This document shows, piece by piece, positions 1-14,700 of a DNA stretch of 64,000 nucleotides. A model generated the notes under the pieces. It saw only the letters and a program-made list of their open reading frames with translations. It was not told the origin of the DNA and ran no database searches. Every line of letters starts with the position of its first letter. Position 1 is the first letter of the stretch. The stretch is from Paracentrotus lividus (taxonomy: Eukaryota; Echinodermata; Echinoidea; Camarodonta; Echinidae), in NCBI GenBank assembly GCA_940671915.1, contig CALNVZ010003430.1, forward strand, positions 16,316,111 through 16,380,110, written 5' to 3'. Made by a program: the position numbers and the translations under genes.

Positions 1-19
1 AAAAAAAAAAAAAAAAAAA

Positions 20-1535
20 TTGCTTTAAAATAAATGAGTTTCGTCAAACTTTTTGGTGATCAGTATTGTTACCAACATCTGGACTATTAGGAAAGTTTGA
101 CATTTTGAGTCATTTTTTTATTCCAGGGGTATTTTATTGACAGATTTTTAAAAAACACCATGTTCATAATTATTCATACCCTAGGGGTACCAAGTCTAAT
201 TTCTTATCAAATAACCAGGGGTACATATTATTTTCTTTAAATAACCATCTGAAATAGTTTTTACAAGAGTCTTTAGTCTTTCTCCATGGCAGCTGTCTGT
301 GGGGTCTGGACCATGTGTCTTATGGAAAACATCCAGGCTGTGTCAGGTTGCATGGTCTTTGAGCCATCCTGTGAGTCTTCAGCTTCCCAACTCCTTTATT
401 ATTGGTTTCTTATCAGGATTTTAAAGTTTTCACTTAGGAAGATTCATTTTAATGTTATTGAAATAGAATAATTGCCCTACCCAAACTAACCTTTTTAATC
501 CCTGATTTAACACTCAAGTCCTTCATTCATGAGCACCAGATGTAAGACACTTGGGAAAAAGCTTCCATGGGCATGACCAAAAGTGCAAGGTGTCTCCTTG
601 AATTGTCAAATAAGTATACTGAGAGGCCTACACCAACTCACAGATCAAAACCAAGGTCAGAATGGATACCACTGACCAGCCAGAGAAGAATGTTCCAAAG
701 AGCGAATACTGCATATAGAGGATATCCATACAGACACTACCCAATACGGACTCCAGTTTTGCAGTCAGACCCACCGGGAGGCCTCTGGACAGTTCTTGAG
801 CTCATTTAGACCAGAATTTTAACTTTTGGACCATAATTATTTAGTTTGATGAGAGAAAATTAGAATTTACGGTTGATATGGACTTTCTTCAATTTGGCAA
901 AAGAAAGATGAATCCTCCAATCTAAAGAACAGTGTCCTGATTTTGGCACATGGCATTCTCATAGAACTATACCATGGGGGATTTTTTTATTAAGATCCTA
1001 GATGAAAACTTGCAGAACTGTAGGCTTGAAAATGTTACCTGGGACAGCATCGGACATGTCAACAGGACGAAATTTAGAAGCATACGGCCAAGTTAATCAA
1101 GTAGTAGTTCAAAGACTATCGTAATGAATTATCTACAGATAAAAAGTCGTTGACCTGACAAGAAACCAATAATAAAGGAGTTGGGAAGCTGAAGACTCAC
1201 AGGATGGCTCAAAGACCATGCAACCTGACACAGCCTGGAGGTTTTCCATAGGACACATGGTCCAGACCCCGCAGAAGCCATGAAGAAAGACTAAAGACTC
1301 TTGTAAAAACTATTTAAGATGGTTATTTAAATAAAATAATATGAACCCCTGGTTATTTGATAAGAAATTAGACTTGGTACCCCTAGGGTATGGAACATGG
1401 TGTTTTTTGTAAATCTGTCAATAAAATACCCCTGGAATACAAAATTACTCAAAATGTCAAACTTTCCTAATAGTCCAGATGTTAGCAACATATTGATCAC
1501 CAAAAACTGATCTATTTTAAATCAAAATTCAGAAA
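20..1535. mobile_element. Long inverted-repeat (foldback) element
   Basis: The arm at about 20-417 is the imperfect reverse complement of about 1154-1535, with small indels; the arm section at 300-417 is nearly identical to its partner. The ~740-bp centre has no recognisable coding sequence. The left edge may extend past the window (it opens on poly-A). Confidence 0.85.
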
Positions 1536-1574
1536 ACTTAAAAAACTACAGGGGTATGAACAATTTTGCGGACA

Positions 1575-1603
1575 ACTGTACATGCTCGTTCCGGATTGAA
1601 GCC

Positions 1604-1656
<53 letters not shown>

Positions 1657-1941
1657 TATATGTATATATGTATATTTAAATATCCCCTATTACAGGCTTT
1701 TTGAAGGGAAGCTGCGTCATTAGGCTTTTTGAAGGGGAGCCAGCAAAGTCACCACATTTTCATAGGTTTTTGGACCATATTTAAAACCCTATTTCAGGAT
1801 TATGAAAGAGTTGAAAACTACCCCTAATTCAAAATAGGTCGGGGATTCTAAAGGGCCCTTATTTCAATGATTTTTTTTTCCAGGATCCCCCCCTACCTGA
1901 TACCTTGTTTCCCGAGAAATCCGGAACGAGCATACCTGTAT
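1575..1941. mobile_element. MITE-like element with ~20-bp terminal inverted repeats
   Basis: GTACATGCTCGTTCCGGATT near 1578-1597 is matched in reverse complement at 1919-1936. The inside holds poly-A, an AT repeat and two copies of GGCTTTTTGAAGGGRAGC. Confidence 0.65.
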
Positions 1942-2155
1942 GGTTGACCTCCTGAGTGGAGGAGGGGGAGCGAGATTTCTACCTGGCCCCTCATTATTAT
2001 CATCCCCCCTTCCCCTCTTCCGCCTCCTCATTATCATTGCCTCCTATGGTTGACCGCCTGAGTGGGACCGAGATTCTACCCCGCTCTTCATTACCATTTC
2101 TCCCCCCCCTCCCCCCCCCCCCCCCTCTTCCCCTCTTCATTTTCATCACCCCTCT
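1939..2155 (+). repeat. Imperfect tandem duplication, period ~106 bp
   Basis: TATGGTTGACC..CCTGAGTGG..CGAGATT..CTACC occurs at 1939 and again at 2045, each followed by C/T-rich sequence with a TCATTATCAT-type stretch. Confidence 0.7.
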
Positions 2156-2602
2156 TATTAGCATTCATTTGGACCTATGGTCTCCCCGTCTAAATGGCCC
2201 ATGCGCTCCCCTCCATTTTCCCCAGCCTCCCCTCCAACATCAGCTGAGTTCCCAATTTCAATAGCGCCATCTCATCATAGATACCCGTACAAAAATCCCA
2301 AAACCTCAACCGGTATTCTTTTACACACAGGATCTTCATTGAAGAGCGAGCAAGAGGAACTGAACACACCCACGGTATAGCGGGATTACCGAGTCCAATC
2401 AACCTGCGCGCTGCGCCTGAAAACTGATCCGCCACATACTGTGTATACAACGTCAACATAGTTATCAACACAGTCAATTTTAGTCATCATACTTTTGCAA
2501 TATATTTTCTTTGAATTAATCACTACAGTTGGCAATCTTCTCTTCGGGATCCATGGATATTTATTGAGGATTTTACGTGAAGTAGCGATTGATTGACTCA
2601 CC

Positions 2603-2749
2603 ATGTGGCAATTAATAGAACATTATTATTCGCAGAATTACACGGTGTTTTGGCTGGCAGAGTTCTTCCACAGCTGGCCGCATATCTCGTACAACGGGCT
2701 GAAGAAACAGGATTCAACATTCGATCCGTCAAATCAGAAATATATTGAG
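2603..2749 (+). CDS. TTYH: TTYH coding exon 1 (residues 1-49)
   Basis: ATG opens a frame beginning MWQLIEHYY and containing FFHSWPHI, matching the hydrophilic N-terminus before TM1 in Tweety proteins. It ends ATT GAG before the donor gtacat, phase 0. The upstream 200 bases hold a CCAAT motif near 2393, but no convincing promoter is visible. Confidence 0.85.
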
Positions 2750-5700
2750 GTACATTGAACGTGTTGAATGGAATGATATGCTTCCCAATTGTATGATTTG
2801 ATGTTTAGTTGGCTTAAATTTATAAATGTATATTGTTATGCGGCTTAGTTCTCCATAAGAATTATGTTTCTAATTCATTTAATATTTACTTTGCTCTCAT
2901 TCTCTTCCCAACCTTCTCTCCCCACTTCATGTCAAATAACTATTTTGATTGCAAGTACTTATTACCATACCCAGGCATATTTATATCTCCCCATAAAAGT
3001 AATTAAGCTCATGTTTGTATATATGTTTGTACAACGACTTCAGCCATCTCTATATCTATATGTCTCATTTTGTATTGTTATCAGTGTTATATTGTTGGAA
3101 ATATAAAAGACTATTATAATTATCAGAACCTTAAAAACTTGTTAAACATTTTATATGCCCTGAAATGAAATAAGTTTTTCTTCTTGCCAAATGTAGATTT
3201 TCTAAATATTTTCTTGATTCTTCTTCATCTACCATTTCATGATATTCATTTCAAAAGCTTCTCTTGTTGTAGAATACTATTCTCTATTATCATTTTAACT
3301 GTGTCAAGTGTGGTTTTTATGTTGATTGAGCTTCCTCCAGAATCAGAGTATGTGCCAGTGGCACTGGGGAATATTACTGGTAAACTCAATAACTGGTCCA
3401 AACTGTCAAAATTACATGAAAAATATGTTGTATGTTTTTAGTTGATGTTGACGTAAATTTGTGACTTATTATCATCAGACGACTGGGAGACTTGCCTCAC
3501 TCCCAAATACCAGATAATTAATGATGATACGTGTATAATTACTTCAAGGCAGTAAAATTATTTTCGGCTTTTATCATGATAACAGATTATGAATTGATAT
3601 ATTTAGATACAAGAATGATTTTTAATATTGCTTGATAAAACAGCAATGTTATCATGTCATAATTATCATCAGGCAACAAGTTGACACCAGGGAGGTGTTT
3701 CATCAAAGGACTTGTCGGACGTTTTATCCGACAGACTGTTATAAGCTACTGAAATGCTAGCATCTGATTGGCTGAGAGCAAATTTGTCGGATAAAATATC
3801 TGACAAGTCCTTTCATGAAACGCCCCCCAGTCATTATGAGAAAAATATCTGCTGTGTTTACATGTATCAATTGTAATTTGTTTGGTGAAGTCTTCTGAAT
3901 ATGACTCGAAATGATAAAAGATCTCCTGACACAACAAAACAAATGACTTAGACTCGACAATACTTTAAGCATCTTAATTTTTTGGTATCACTGGTAGAAG
4001 AAGACAAGGAATCTGCATCAAAAGCTTAGCCCTACATGGGTTTTATATAGAGTGAGATGTTTTTTTCCATCTATGGTACATGTAGATAATTCAATATTTG
4101 GTTAAATACAGCTAAGTTTTCCTGGGGAGAAGACAGAATTGGAACACCAACCTGAACCCCAACAACAATGTCATGTGATGAAGTACGTTGATTGAAGTTT
4201 AAAAACGAATTTTTTCTAGTCATGGTTTTCTTTATTCAAGATCATTGAATTTAAATTTTTGGACGCAGAGGCCTAAATTTTCCTATTCTGTATAAAATTT
4301 TGTTCTACAAGTGAAAACAAAAATTGATTAAATAAATAATTTTGTTATAGTACTGGTATTCCTAAATGTTGTTGGTATTAGTGGAGTGGAGTAAATTATT
4401 GTTTCCATACTATTTGCTTTCTCATTTAATGCCAAAAATGGACTTGTCGTGTTAGACTTCATACTTCGTTCTTCGTTCTTATTCCCAACAAGTCCACACT
4501 GTACACTTGTAGGCTGTACCTGTATTAAAGCTAAGAGACATCTGTATGAACATAAAGTTCATTGTATAGAAGCTTGCTTGACTCAAATGAGCGTGAAAAG
4601 GTTTAGTGGACAATGCTTATTGTGTAGACACACAATAGAAGGTTAACCTCACCTATTATTAGGCACAGTCATACCTAAAGGGATGCATTAACAATAGCTT
4701 TATGGAGGAAGTTTGGTTCTGGCAGGTAAAATTGAAAAAAAAATAAAAGTTATGACCTGTTCTTCCATGACTTTCAATGAATCAATGTACTCAACATTGA
4801 ACCAGGAAGAGATAATAATCAGATGAAATTGGGAATTCCCACTTTGTTATACCCACTTCCCTGCAAGTCTTTTAGGGTGGAAGACATTGTTTACACATGA
4901 GTCATCAGGTCCCAACTTTTATTTATCCTCATGGGTCCTTTATTCATGGACACTCCAAGTTTCACTCCTGTTTAAAGATTAACTAATATTGGATGATTCA
5001 CAGGCCAATAAAACATCAAGTGGGCTAGGCCCCTTAGAAACAAAAGTTTATTGCAAGTTGCTTTATGGAGGAAAGTGGAAAGTAGGTGTTGAGAATGTGC
5101 ACAAAAATGAAGAAAACAAATAAGCATTAAGAACTGGATGAGTTCTTAAAACTACATGTGCACTCTTTTGTATTGGTGTTTTGTTCCCCGTTATAGATAA
5201 TAATAAAAAAAAATAAAAAAAACAATATTAGCACTTTGGGGTGAAAATTTAAGGCCAAGTCAGATTGGAAGTTTGCATCTGGACTACATGTATGCTATGA
5301 TACATTTTGCAGTTTTGTAATTTTTTCCATTAATTATCATTATGTTCATTGTTTCTTTGACAGTCTCTGATCTTCTGGGCTGCTATATACAAATCCTATG
5401 GTTACAGTTACTGTTCTTCAGATCTTTGACTTCTTTGTTTTGATTTGATTGTTTCTTTGACAAGTCTGGGCTGCTACAGGTACCAATCCTATGACTCCTT
5501 CTCACTCTTGTCGTCTCTCCTTTCTTCAGCTGTTGTTTGTTGTTTAGTTTATTGTTTTTTTGACAATCTCTGATCTTCTGGGCTGCTGTACCAATCTTCA
5601 GGCTACTTCTCACTTAGTTTAGATCTTTCATTTCTTTTCATTAATTATTATGTATTATTATTCATTGTTAATTTGACAGTCTCTGATCTTCTGGGCTGCT

Positions 5701-8700
5701 GTACCAATCCCATGGCTCCTTCCCACTCTACATGTAGTTTTCACTCTGTTCTTTAGCTGTTGTTTTAATTTCTTTACATTTATTGATTATCATTATTTAT
5801 TGTTTCTTTTACAGTCTCTGATCTTTTGGGCTGCTGTACCAATCCTCTGGCTTCTCCTCACTCTGGTCATTTCCCTGTTCTTTAGCTGTTGTTTATGCTG
5901 TAGAAGACGACGTTCATTAGATCCAAGCAACCCCAGACCATCGGTCAAGTGTCCACAAAAGTTCCTCATCATATCAGCGTTCGTTTGTCTGTAAGTAATT
6001 GTATTATCTTTATTGAGGAGCAAGGTTCATGTTATAAAAGTGGAAATATTTGCATGAATTCACACTTTGGAAATGACCATTTTTGTGTAGGCCCTAATAT
6101 ACATGTACCTTGAATATTTCCACTTAAATTACAGTACCTGTATGCCATAATCATCTTGTATTGAACATAACTTCTTGAATTTGCTTCATTTTCTGTACTG
6201 TAATGTGCTAAATGACATCTTTATGATTTGGAAATGAATAATACAAATTGTGAATTTACCATTTTTGATGACGTTTTAACTGCTCGTAGGCCTACCTGTT
6301 CTTTGAAAAGTTCTGTTGAGATTTAACCTTCAAACTACATAGCATTGATCTAATGTACATAATAACATACAGGTTGTTGGGCTTCAAGCAATTATTCTAA
6401 TGAATTGCCCTTTAGCAATTGTAATTGAGGACACGTTGGGTTCGTCGAAAACCATACAACACAAGGGTCAAATTTGTTTGAATTTGGAATGTATAGTACT
6501 GTACGCCATTGCATTGGTATTCAGGTATTTAATTAGTGTCTAAAATTACTTAAAGAATAGTAGTGTGTACACTAAATATAGGGCCTGTAATTGGCAGGTC
6601 GCAAGTACAATGTAGGTGGATAAAAAAATCAATATGCAGATCATATTACATGTATTTATTGATTAAAATATTGCATTCTGCCAAGCCATCCGTGAGGCCT
6701 CCAGACCTTTTGTACAATGTATGATGTATGCGGCTATACAATGTGTACCATACATACCCATACAAATGTGGTGTATGTACATTGTATGTACCGTATGTTT
6801 GCTTGCACTTAATAATAGGATCAGCAATTTAGAGATAAAGAATACAGTATGGATTTTCAAAATAATAATGATTGTAATTTTGTGTAGCACAGATATCCAT
6901 CATGTTTACACTTTAAATTCCAAAAGGATATATGTACAGGTACAAATTTTGCAAATTGTATGAATTCATAATCTTCAATTTCAATTTAAAATATTAATGT
7001 AATCAATGGCAATCTCAATCAAATCAGGTTGAGGATTAAGTATGCCTGCAAACACACTTTTAGAGAGTGATGTACTGAATGTGTATGTAGCATAAAACAA
7101 CTCTCACTCAGGTCGTATAATTACTATTTAAGCTAGCAGGAAAGTGAGTAAGCCTGTTTCTCAGCTGCCCCCTATCTCTATCTCTTTCTGTCTGTCAGCC
7201 CTTGTTAACAAGCAAGTCATAGTTCAGTATACTCATTCAACTATCTAACTTCAAGTTTGTCTGTATAATCAATGAATGGGTGCTTACGCATGATGTTTTA
7301 ATGTGCACATAACTTGCAGACAACCACAGAGTGGATATTTTGTGGTGGGCTATATTTCATTGTAGTCACCTGATATTGGCAAAATTTACTGTGGAAAATA
7401 ACGGTACTTTTATACAACTGTCTTTCGATAAAGATTCACTAATGATCATTGCAATGCCCAGTTACAATGAATAAAACAGAATAAATTCTAAAGTTCTTGA
7501 ATGCAAAATATTAATGGATGTGAAAATGTAATATTTGCTTCATCAATCAACATGTCTGTGTATATGTACAGTATGTAATGCACACCATTTAAAGTACCAG
7601 TACAATGTAGGCTACATATCAAAGCTACCAGGTAATATAATATTTAATAAGAGACATATACAAGTACCATAAATTACCAACATGCGTCATAGTTTTGAGA
7701 GATATTGTTGTTCCATGTAATAATTATTTTCTTAATCATATACATGTACATGTAGGAGTACTTTTTTGAAAATGTTTTAATATCTTGAAGTTGATTTTAG
7801 AACTACCCCGAGACAATTACCCCCCCCCCCCCCCCCCCCCCCCCTCCCCACATCAGACTTGTAACTAACCCACGGACAACTACCCCAACTTAAAATTGCC
7901 TAACCCTATTTCTGGGGGTGTTGTCATGGGGATCTATCCAGGGAGTAGTTGTCCTGATAGTATGTACATGTATGCTTGAATTTGTATGAATATTGAATTT
8001 GGAAAACAAACAACAGTTCCAAATACATGAAAGCACTTGACGCCAACCAAGAACATGAATAATGTACAGTGCACAATATGAAGAGCCTTTTAAATTGAAA
8101 TTGAAGATAGGTTGGATGGAAGTAAGCCTTGATGAGGCAGCAGCCGCGAAGGGCCTCTAGCCTTCAATTATAATAGAGATAGATGGGAGATACTATGAAT
8201 GATCAAGATGATGTGAAATACTGGGCTCGTTTACATCAACCAATGTTTCCAAATTAACTACCCTGGTACATGTACATGTAGCTATTTCTGATTCGGCCAA
8301 TTATGCCGATCAGAAATACAATGTACATGTAGCTGGAGGTTTTTTGCAATGTGGACACAATTAGTGAGCTATTCTATGGGCTAAAATCACACGATTTCAA
8401 CCCTAGTCAACTTTATGCTTAGTTTTCCACTGTATGTACCTAGCTATTTTGCAGATATACATGTATGTGGACGCAATAAGTTTTGGCTAGGATAATTTAT
8501 GATACACCATAGTGTAAAGTCACACGCTGTTGGAACATTGGCATCCAATATGTGCATGCCCCGTAGCATGAGCTAATTCCCCGCTCCACTCGGGCTGACG
8601 TGGATGGGGTTTCTTCTCAAGCTTTTTCTCGGATAAGCTGAGTGGACTAGAATCTCGAGGTTCAGCAAACTCAGGCTGATGTGAAAGCAGCCTCCATGAT

Positions 8701-11700
8701 GATCCAGACAATAGCTGCGGCGTATTGAGTGAAGACATTATAATTATGAGAGGCTATGAACCCTGTATGAAATGAGATTACCAGTTTACCAGCTAACAGC
8801 AGCTTAATATCGCCTGTCACTTTACTTTACTACATGTACCATCATTTCACTTCAGTGGGCTATGACATAGATACGTGTAGTGGCTGATATCGTATCACTC
8901 ACGATTGCTGGTATTATCATGCTAAATTCTAGTTTTCATAAATCCTATTAATGTTGGTGTTATTGTACATGACATCCGTGAAACTGTATACCCTCGTATA
9001 AACAGTTTTTGGCAAATGTTCACAACCCTGAAGTACAATAACAACCGCAAATTCTTAATGTAGGCTTCCTTATTTTTCAAGCAATGCTCTGTCCTTGGCA
9101 CATACTTGGTCTCAGGATATGGATATGGTAGACACACTGAATGAATACATGCAGTTGGATTGTGTGTTGTTATGGTTATGACATATACTTCACATTTAGT
9201 ATATATGATAAATCAGGAGATCAAACTATTTGTACTTCCTCATTTTTCGAGCAATGCTCATGAAACATGGCATATTAGTGGTTTCACTTTCAGGATGAAG
9301 ATGTGCACAGCATATTTTTTTTAATGCATTGCTATGATAACCAGCCATTGATATTGTAATAAATCTATAATGTAATATCTTGCAGATCTAAAATGTTCCT
9401 TCATTTTTTTTAAAGCCATGCTCACTAAATGTGGCACACACATGGGGGCTGGGCTATACATTGTAGATCACCTTTGAACAGGGACACATCAACTATATTT
9501 CAAACTTATGCATAATTTGATGCTAGTACATGCTACACATACGTGTACATTTGTTATTGTTTTATGTCTGCTCCATGTCATCTTGTATGTCTGACAAGCA
9601 GGTGTGGGGTTTCCCCTGTAATGCTTGGATACAATCAATAATGGATCTAGTTCAGCTTGAATGATGGGAGGTGTTTGATGCCTCATTGTTTACCTTCATC
9701 CATTGCTGCCAAACACCATCCAAGTCCTATTCAAACAATTACACAAAGCCCAATGTAGGCCTACATCCAGCTGTGCAGCTATTAAAGAGAAATTACTGTG
9801 TTGGTCATGGAATTGAATTTTGGAAGAATTGTCTCAATAAGTGATTCAGAAAGGTTGATAATAATCAAGATATTGTTGTGTGCTGTGAGGTTTTGGAATC
9901 AATAAAATGTTTATAAAGACATTAACCCAATTATGGAGTGAATTACATGTACATGCACTACAAACAGAAATGCAAGTATGAGACTACATTTGAATGTTTT
10001 GCCCCCAAATTTAAGTTTTTTTTTTTTCATTATATGACTTTGAAGGCATTTAAAGATCAATCCTTGCCCGTGGACATTTTTGAAAAATTGTATTCTTCCT
10101 AAAACAAATGAAAATATTTTGAAATTCACAATTATTTTAATCACCTTTCGCACAATAGTAGATTTCCTTTAAATCTGTTGTTGTGATCTCATTCTTTGTT
10201 TAGTTATCTGTCATATAGTATATCTTGTATGACTCACCAAAAGCTCTGAATGAATTAGCTGTCATTAATTAGTTGTGTTTCAGGTTGAATGCACCCATCG
10301 GTCCCATGCATGCATTAATTAGTAGGGTTGAAGTTGACTTGATTGATCTCATTTTTGTTATGAATAGATGCAATTAGCATGACTATAGTGGAGAGGGAGG
10401 GCGGAATAATTCATACTGTAGGACAGGAATACCATTGACACTGTAACACAGACTATTCATCAGCATATTAATTTTGATGATGTTAATGCTATCAGACTGG
10501 AAATGAACATGATGTAGTGGGATAGAGTCAAAATTACTTTTTACATACACTGTATAGCCTACATGTATCTGTGGACAGAAATAAATGATTGTAAGAATAT
10601 TTGGCAAGTTAGCTGGTAAAAAAAAATGCAAGGGTGTATTAAAGGTTTTTGACGCCCTGAATTTATGTGTCTTTTTTCACTTTATTTCACATAATCCTTT
10701 AAATGCACAAGCAGAATTTCAGTAATTCCTGAAAATAATTACTTTCCATCACATCAATGTAGTGTTAAGTTAGTGATAAGATATTTTTAAAAAATAAATA
10801 AAAGAGTAATCACATGTGGGCCTACTGTATTCTTATGCATCAGCTGATTTACTTGTAGGATTTTGATAGAGTGGGCGCAAATGGCAAATATGAAAATAGA
10901 AATGGCACAGACAATAGCTACGTACATGATGTGAATGTGCGACTTAATAAAAATTAAATAAATGGAGGGGGGGGGGGGGCACACCTAGCTCTTGTGTCCC
11001 GTCCTTAACTGTTGCAAAACATACAATCACAAAAGAGAATGCATGTCTAAGCATATATGTACATGTACCAGTACATGAACATGTACATATTTGTGGTTTT
11101 CATAGCACGAACTGTATTGCAAGGATGGTGTGCATTTAAAATGATCTGCATGCACACAATGTACACAATGTACTGTACAGTACACTTTTACTTCACAAAT
11201 TTGCATTGTGCACGCCTTTTTTTCTCCATTGCTTTGAGGTTTTCTTTTCCCATGGTTATTATTTCTTTGCAGCTGAAGTACAAAAAAACAACAACCTTGA
11301 ACACCTTGACCTCATATTACCATAGTAACCAAAGATTTATCCCCATTTACTAGACTATACACATTCCATAGTCTGCTCTATTCAGGCACCTAGCAGGAAA
11401 AAAAGTCTCTCTATTTTTTGCTGATCATTATGAATTAATATTATTAATGTCCTCCTCAATCTTGACATATCCTTATCTAGTGGCCTCCTTGGAGTTGGTT
11501 ACTATGGAAACGAAACAGCTGCTCAGGGAATACAACATTTTATCAACTCTGCCAACGGGATAAATGGCACAGTTACTAATGTCGACTACAAGGTGAGACT
11601 TTTGGTCTAGTTGGTTTACGTTACCAGACTAAGGAAGCAACTAAATGCAGGATTAGTATGAATTTATATGTACCAAGCAAAAAAGGGGTCTATGTAGCTT

Positions 11701-14700
11701 TAAGTCCTTTCCCAGGGACTTGTTAGTTGGGATGAATAGTAATACCTTTAATACAAAAAGGCACTAGCACATCATTGTGGTTTCATTTTCAAACCAATAC
11801 CTTCCCATTATGAGACCAAAGTTCTGAGCTTCATGTAGGCATACATGTACATGTATAATGCCTCTTGATGATGATGATTTTATTTTTATTTTGTCAAGTA
11901 GACTCCATCATGTTCTTAGAGCCAGAAGGTGTATTGAATATCCCACCGCTGCCACCATGTTGTATTCTTGGTTCTTTGTTGAGTGCAAAGAGTTTGATTA
12001 ATAATAAGTTTAGGCAATCAGTGTGTTAGATTAAAGTATATTATAAACATGTATTTACTTTCAGGTTCGGAAGTTAGCATACTATTTACGATGCGATATA
12101 ATTAAGGTGCCACAACAACTATGTCCTCAAATGACTACTGCAACATGTAGGGTTAATGTCTTTATAGCTAATACCATTATGCCCTATTTATACTGCTATT
12201 ATCTTCATCCTCGGAACACCCCACTCATGAAAGATCAGTGGTTATTTTGACATGAGAAAATACTGAAAACCATTTCAGGTAGTCTGCAAATCCTGCATCC
12301 TAGATTTTCTCAAAGATTTCAATAGTGATCTGAGACTCAACATGTAAGCAGGAAATAGACCATAAATAAGATTATATTCTGAGTGACTTATTGAAATTTC
12401 ATTGACAACAATGAAACCTGGGGAGAAATTAGAGCATTCATTGTAATGCAAATTGAAAGCCCCTACGTTTCATGTAGAGCTGAGAAACCAAGATTCAAAT
12501 GCAATAATTGCAATACATACATTGGCCTATCTATTCTAGACATAGAATGTCTTGTAAAAAAAAAATTCCGTCCTTAATCTGTTATAATGACGATCAGCCA
12601 TAGTAGTCATTGTAAATTGGATTTAACATGCAAATTATTCTTGTGAATTAGTAATTAATTATGTGTTCCTCACAGTGTTATAATTCTCATGAATTTTTTG
12701 TATTCTTGTTTTGAATTAGATCAATAAGATTGAAGATGATCTTGGTAGCATCATACCATCGGAGGTAGCCTCGTTAGAGAGTGAACTACGCACTACAGTA
12801 ACCAATCAGACTGCTCTAAAGATCATGCTTGAAATGACCGCTTCATTGACACAAGCATCCGAGATGGCCGCAGCTAACCTGACTGAAGTTAGTGAGAAGA
12901 TTTCATTGACTGGATTCGATAGTAGTCTGCTCATTGATACCCTCACTTACTATGACTATTTCAGGTTCGTATCTGGTAAAATCACCTTCTAGATTAGGAT
13001 TAAAAACACTCATGTACTAAAAATTTTAAAGAACTTAACATTTGTGGGCCGCATACTTTGTCAGAATACTTGTGAGACAGTAACTCTCAATGATGCCGTT
13101 GAAGGATGCAGAGAATAAGTTGACAGATATTGATTTTCCTGTCTTGGTTCAGATATGCCATGGGCACAAGGTCCCTTGATACTTACATGTACAGTTGTAT
13201 GTCAGCAAAGAGAATAACTGCTCAGTCAGATTCTGATAAGCCTCAAAAATTATTTATTGAAGTGATATTTTAATGCTAATAAATTGTAGGAACCATGATA
13301 AATGTTTATCTGAAGACATGGTTAATTTCCAAACATGTATGCAGTATACATGTATATTATAATGGGATCAAAGAATAAATCACTTTTGCCCTCATACTCT
13401 TAGAAAACAATCCATATCCTTTACATTAAACATAGATACTTTTCATATGATTAGGGCTAGATTATATTTAGTTGTAGTTGATTTTTTTAAATTATTATTC
13501 TACTACAGGTGGATGGGGGTCATACTTATCTTGACCTTTGAACTTGTGACCTGTTTGTTCATCATACTGGCTGCATCAAAGGCATCTAGATATTTCTTGG
13601 TTTTGTGAGTATACCTAATGTTTTCTCGTTTAGCTTCATTCCAAAAAGATTTACAAAGCCAAAGATAGAATAGAATATGAACAGTAAAATCTAAACATTA
13701 TGGCCATAACACCAAACACATTTGTGTCACATCTTTTATATTTATGAAATATTTTCTCTTTTCAGCGACAGGTATTCAGTAAAATATTGTAAAATCTGTC
13801 TTAGTTGTTACAGACACTCAAAGGTTGTTCATAAATTGATTGGATTATGTTTTAAAACTTTTCTTTCAAGATGTGTTTGGTTCAACCAAAATTCCTTTCA
13901 TATGTCATATCCACTGTAACTATGAATGTGACATATATCATTTTTTTGTTACAGTTCTAGTATCCTACCCATCATGTGCATACTTTTCTTATATTAAATA
14001 TGGTTTGTTTTTGTCTGTTACAGTTCCAGTATCCTATGTATCATGTGCATACTGATGATCTGGTGTTTGGTTGGAGCGGAACTCTTTCTTGAAGTGGTAA
14101 GATCTATTACACATTAACTATTTACATGTAAATGCTTTATCTAGAGGCGGTGAAATTATGCTCTTGAAACTACAAAGGCAAGTCATCTCTATTCCACACA
14201 CACCTTCTGTATCCTTCCTTCCTCATACACCCCCCTCTTAAAAACAAAAACAAATGAAAGATTGCTTTGTATTCTTGATTTGAATGTATATCCATATTAA
14301 ATAAAAGAAAGAAGATTAAAAATAGAATGATAATTGTTGAATATGAACCATACAAGCCAGAGAGCAAGAATACAAATCATATGCCTAAGTACTCCCTTTT
14401 TGTTTCTCTGATTATTTTCATGAATAAAGATAACGATGAAAAAGATTAAAGCAAATTGTATCCATTAGCGAAAAAAATGGTTTGAATCGGGATTGACTCA
14501 ATCAAAGGAGATTGGAAAAGATATTTTGACATTGGAAGTTAGGATCCAATAATTTGGTAGCACATTCAACCAGTTAGAATGCTTCTTAGTTATATGAGAT
14601 ATATTATGCAAGTAAAAATGTGTTTCTATATACTTTAACTTGCTGTTTCGAACATACTAGAACAGTTCAAATTCTCGCTTTATTGTAAGAATGATGTAAG

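Noticed and set aside
12635..12720. Possible duplicate of the TTYH exon 4 acceptor (ATTCTTGT..GAATTAG twice)
   Set aside because: Only about 18 matching AT-rich bases with an indel; not counted among the boundary arrays.
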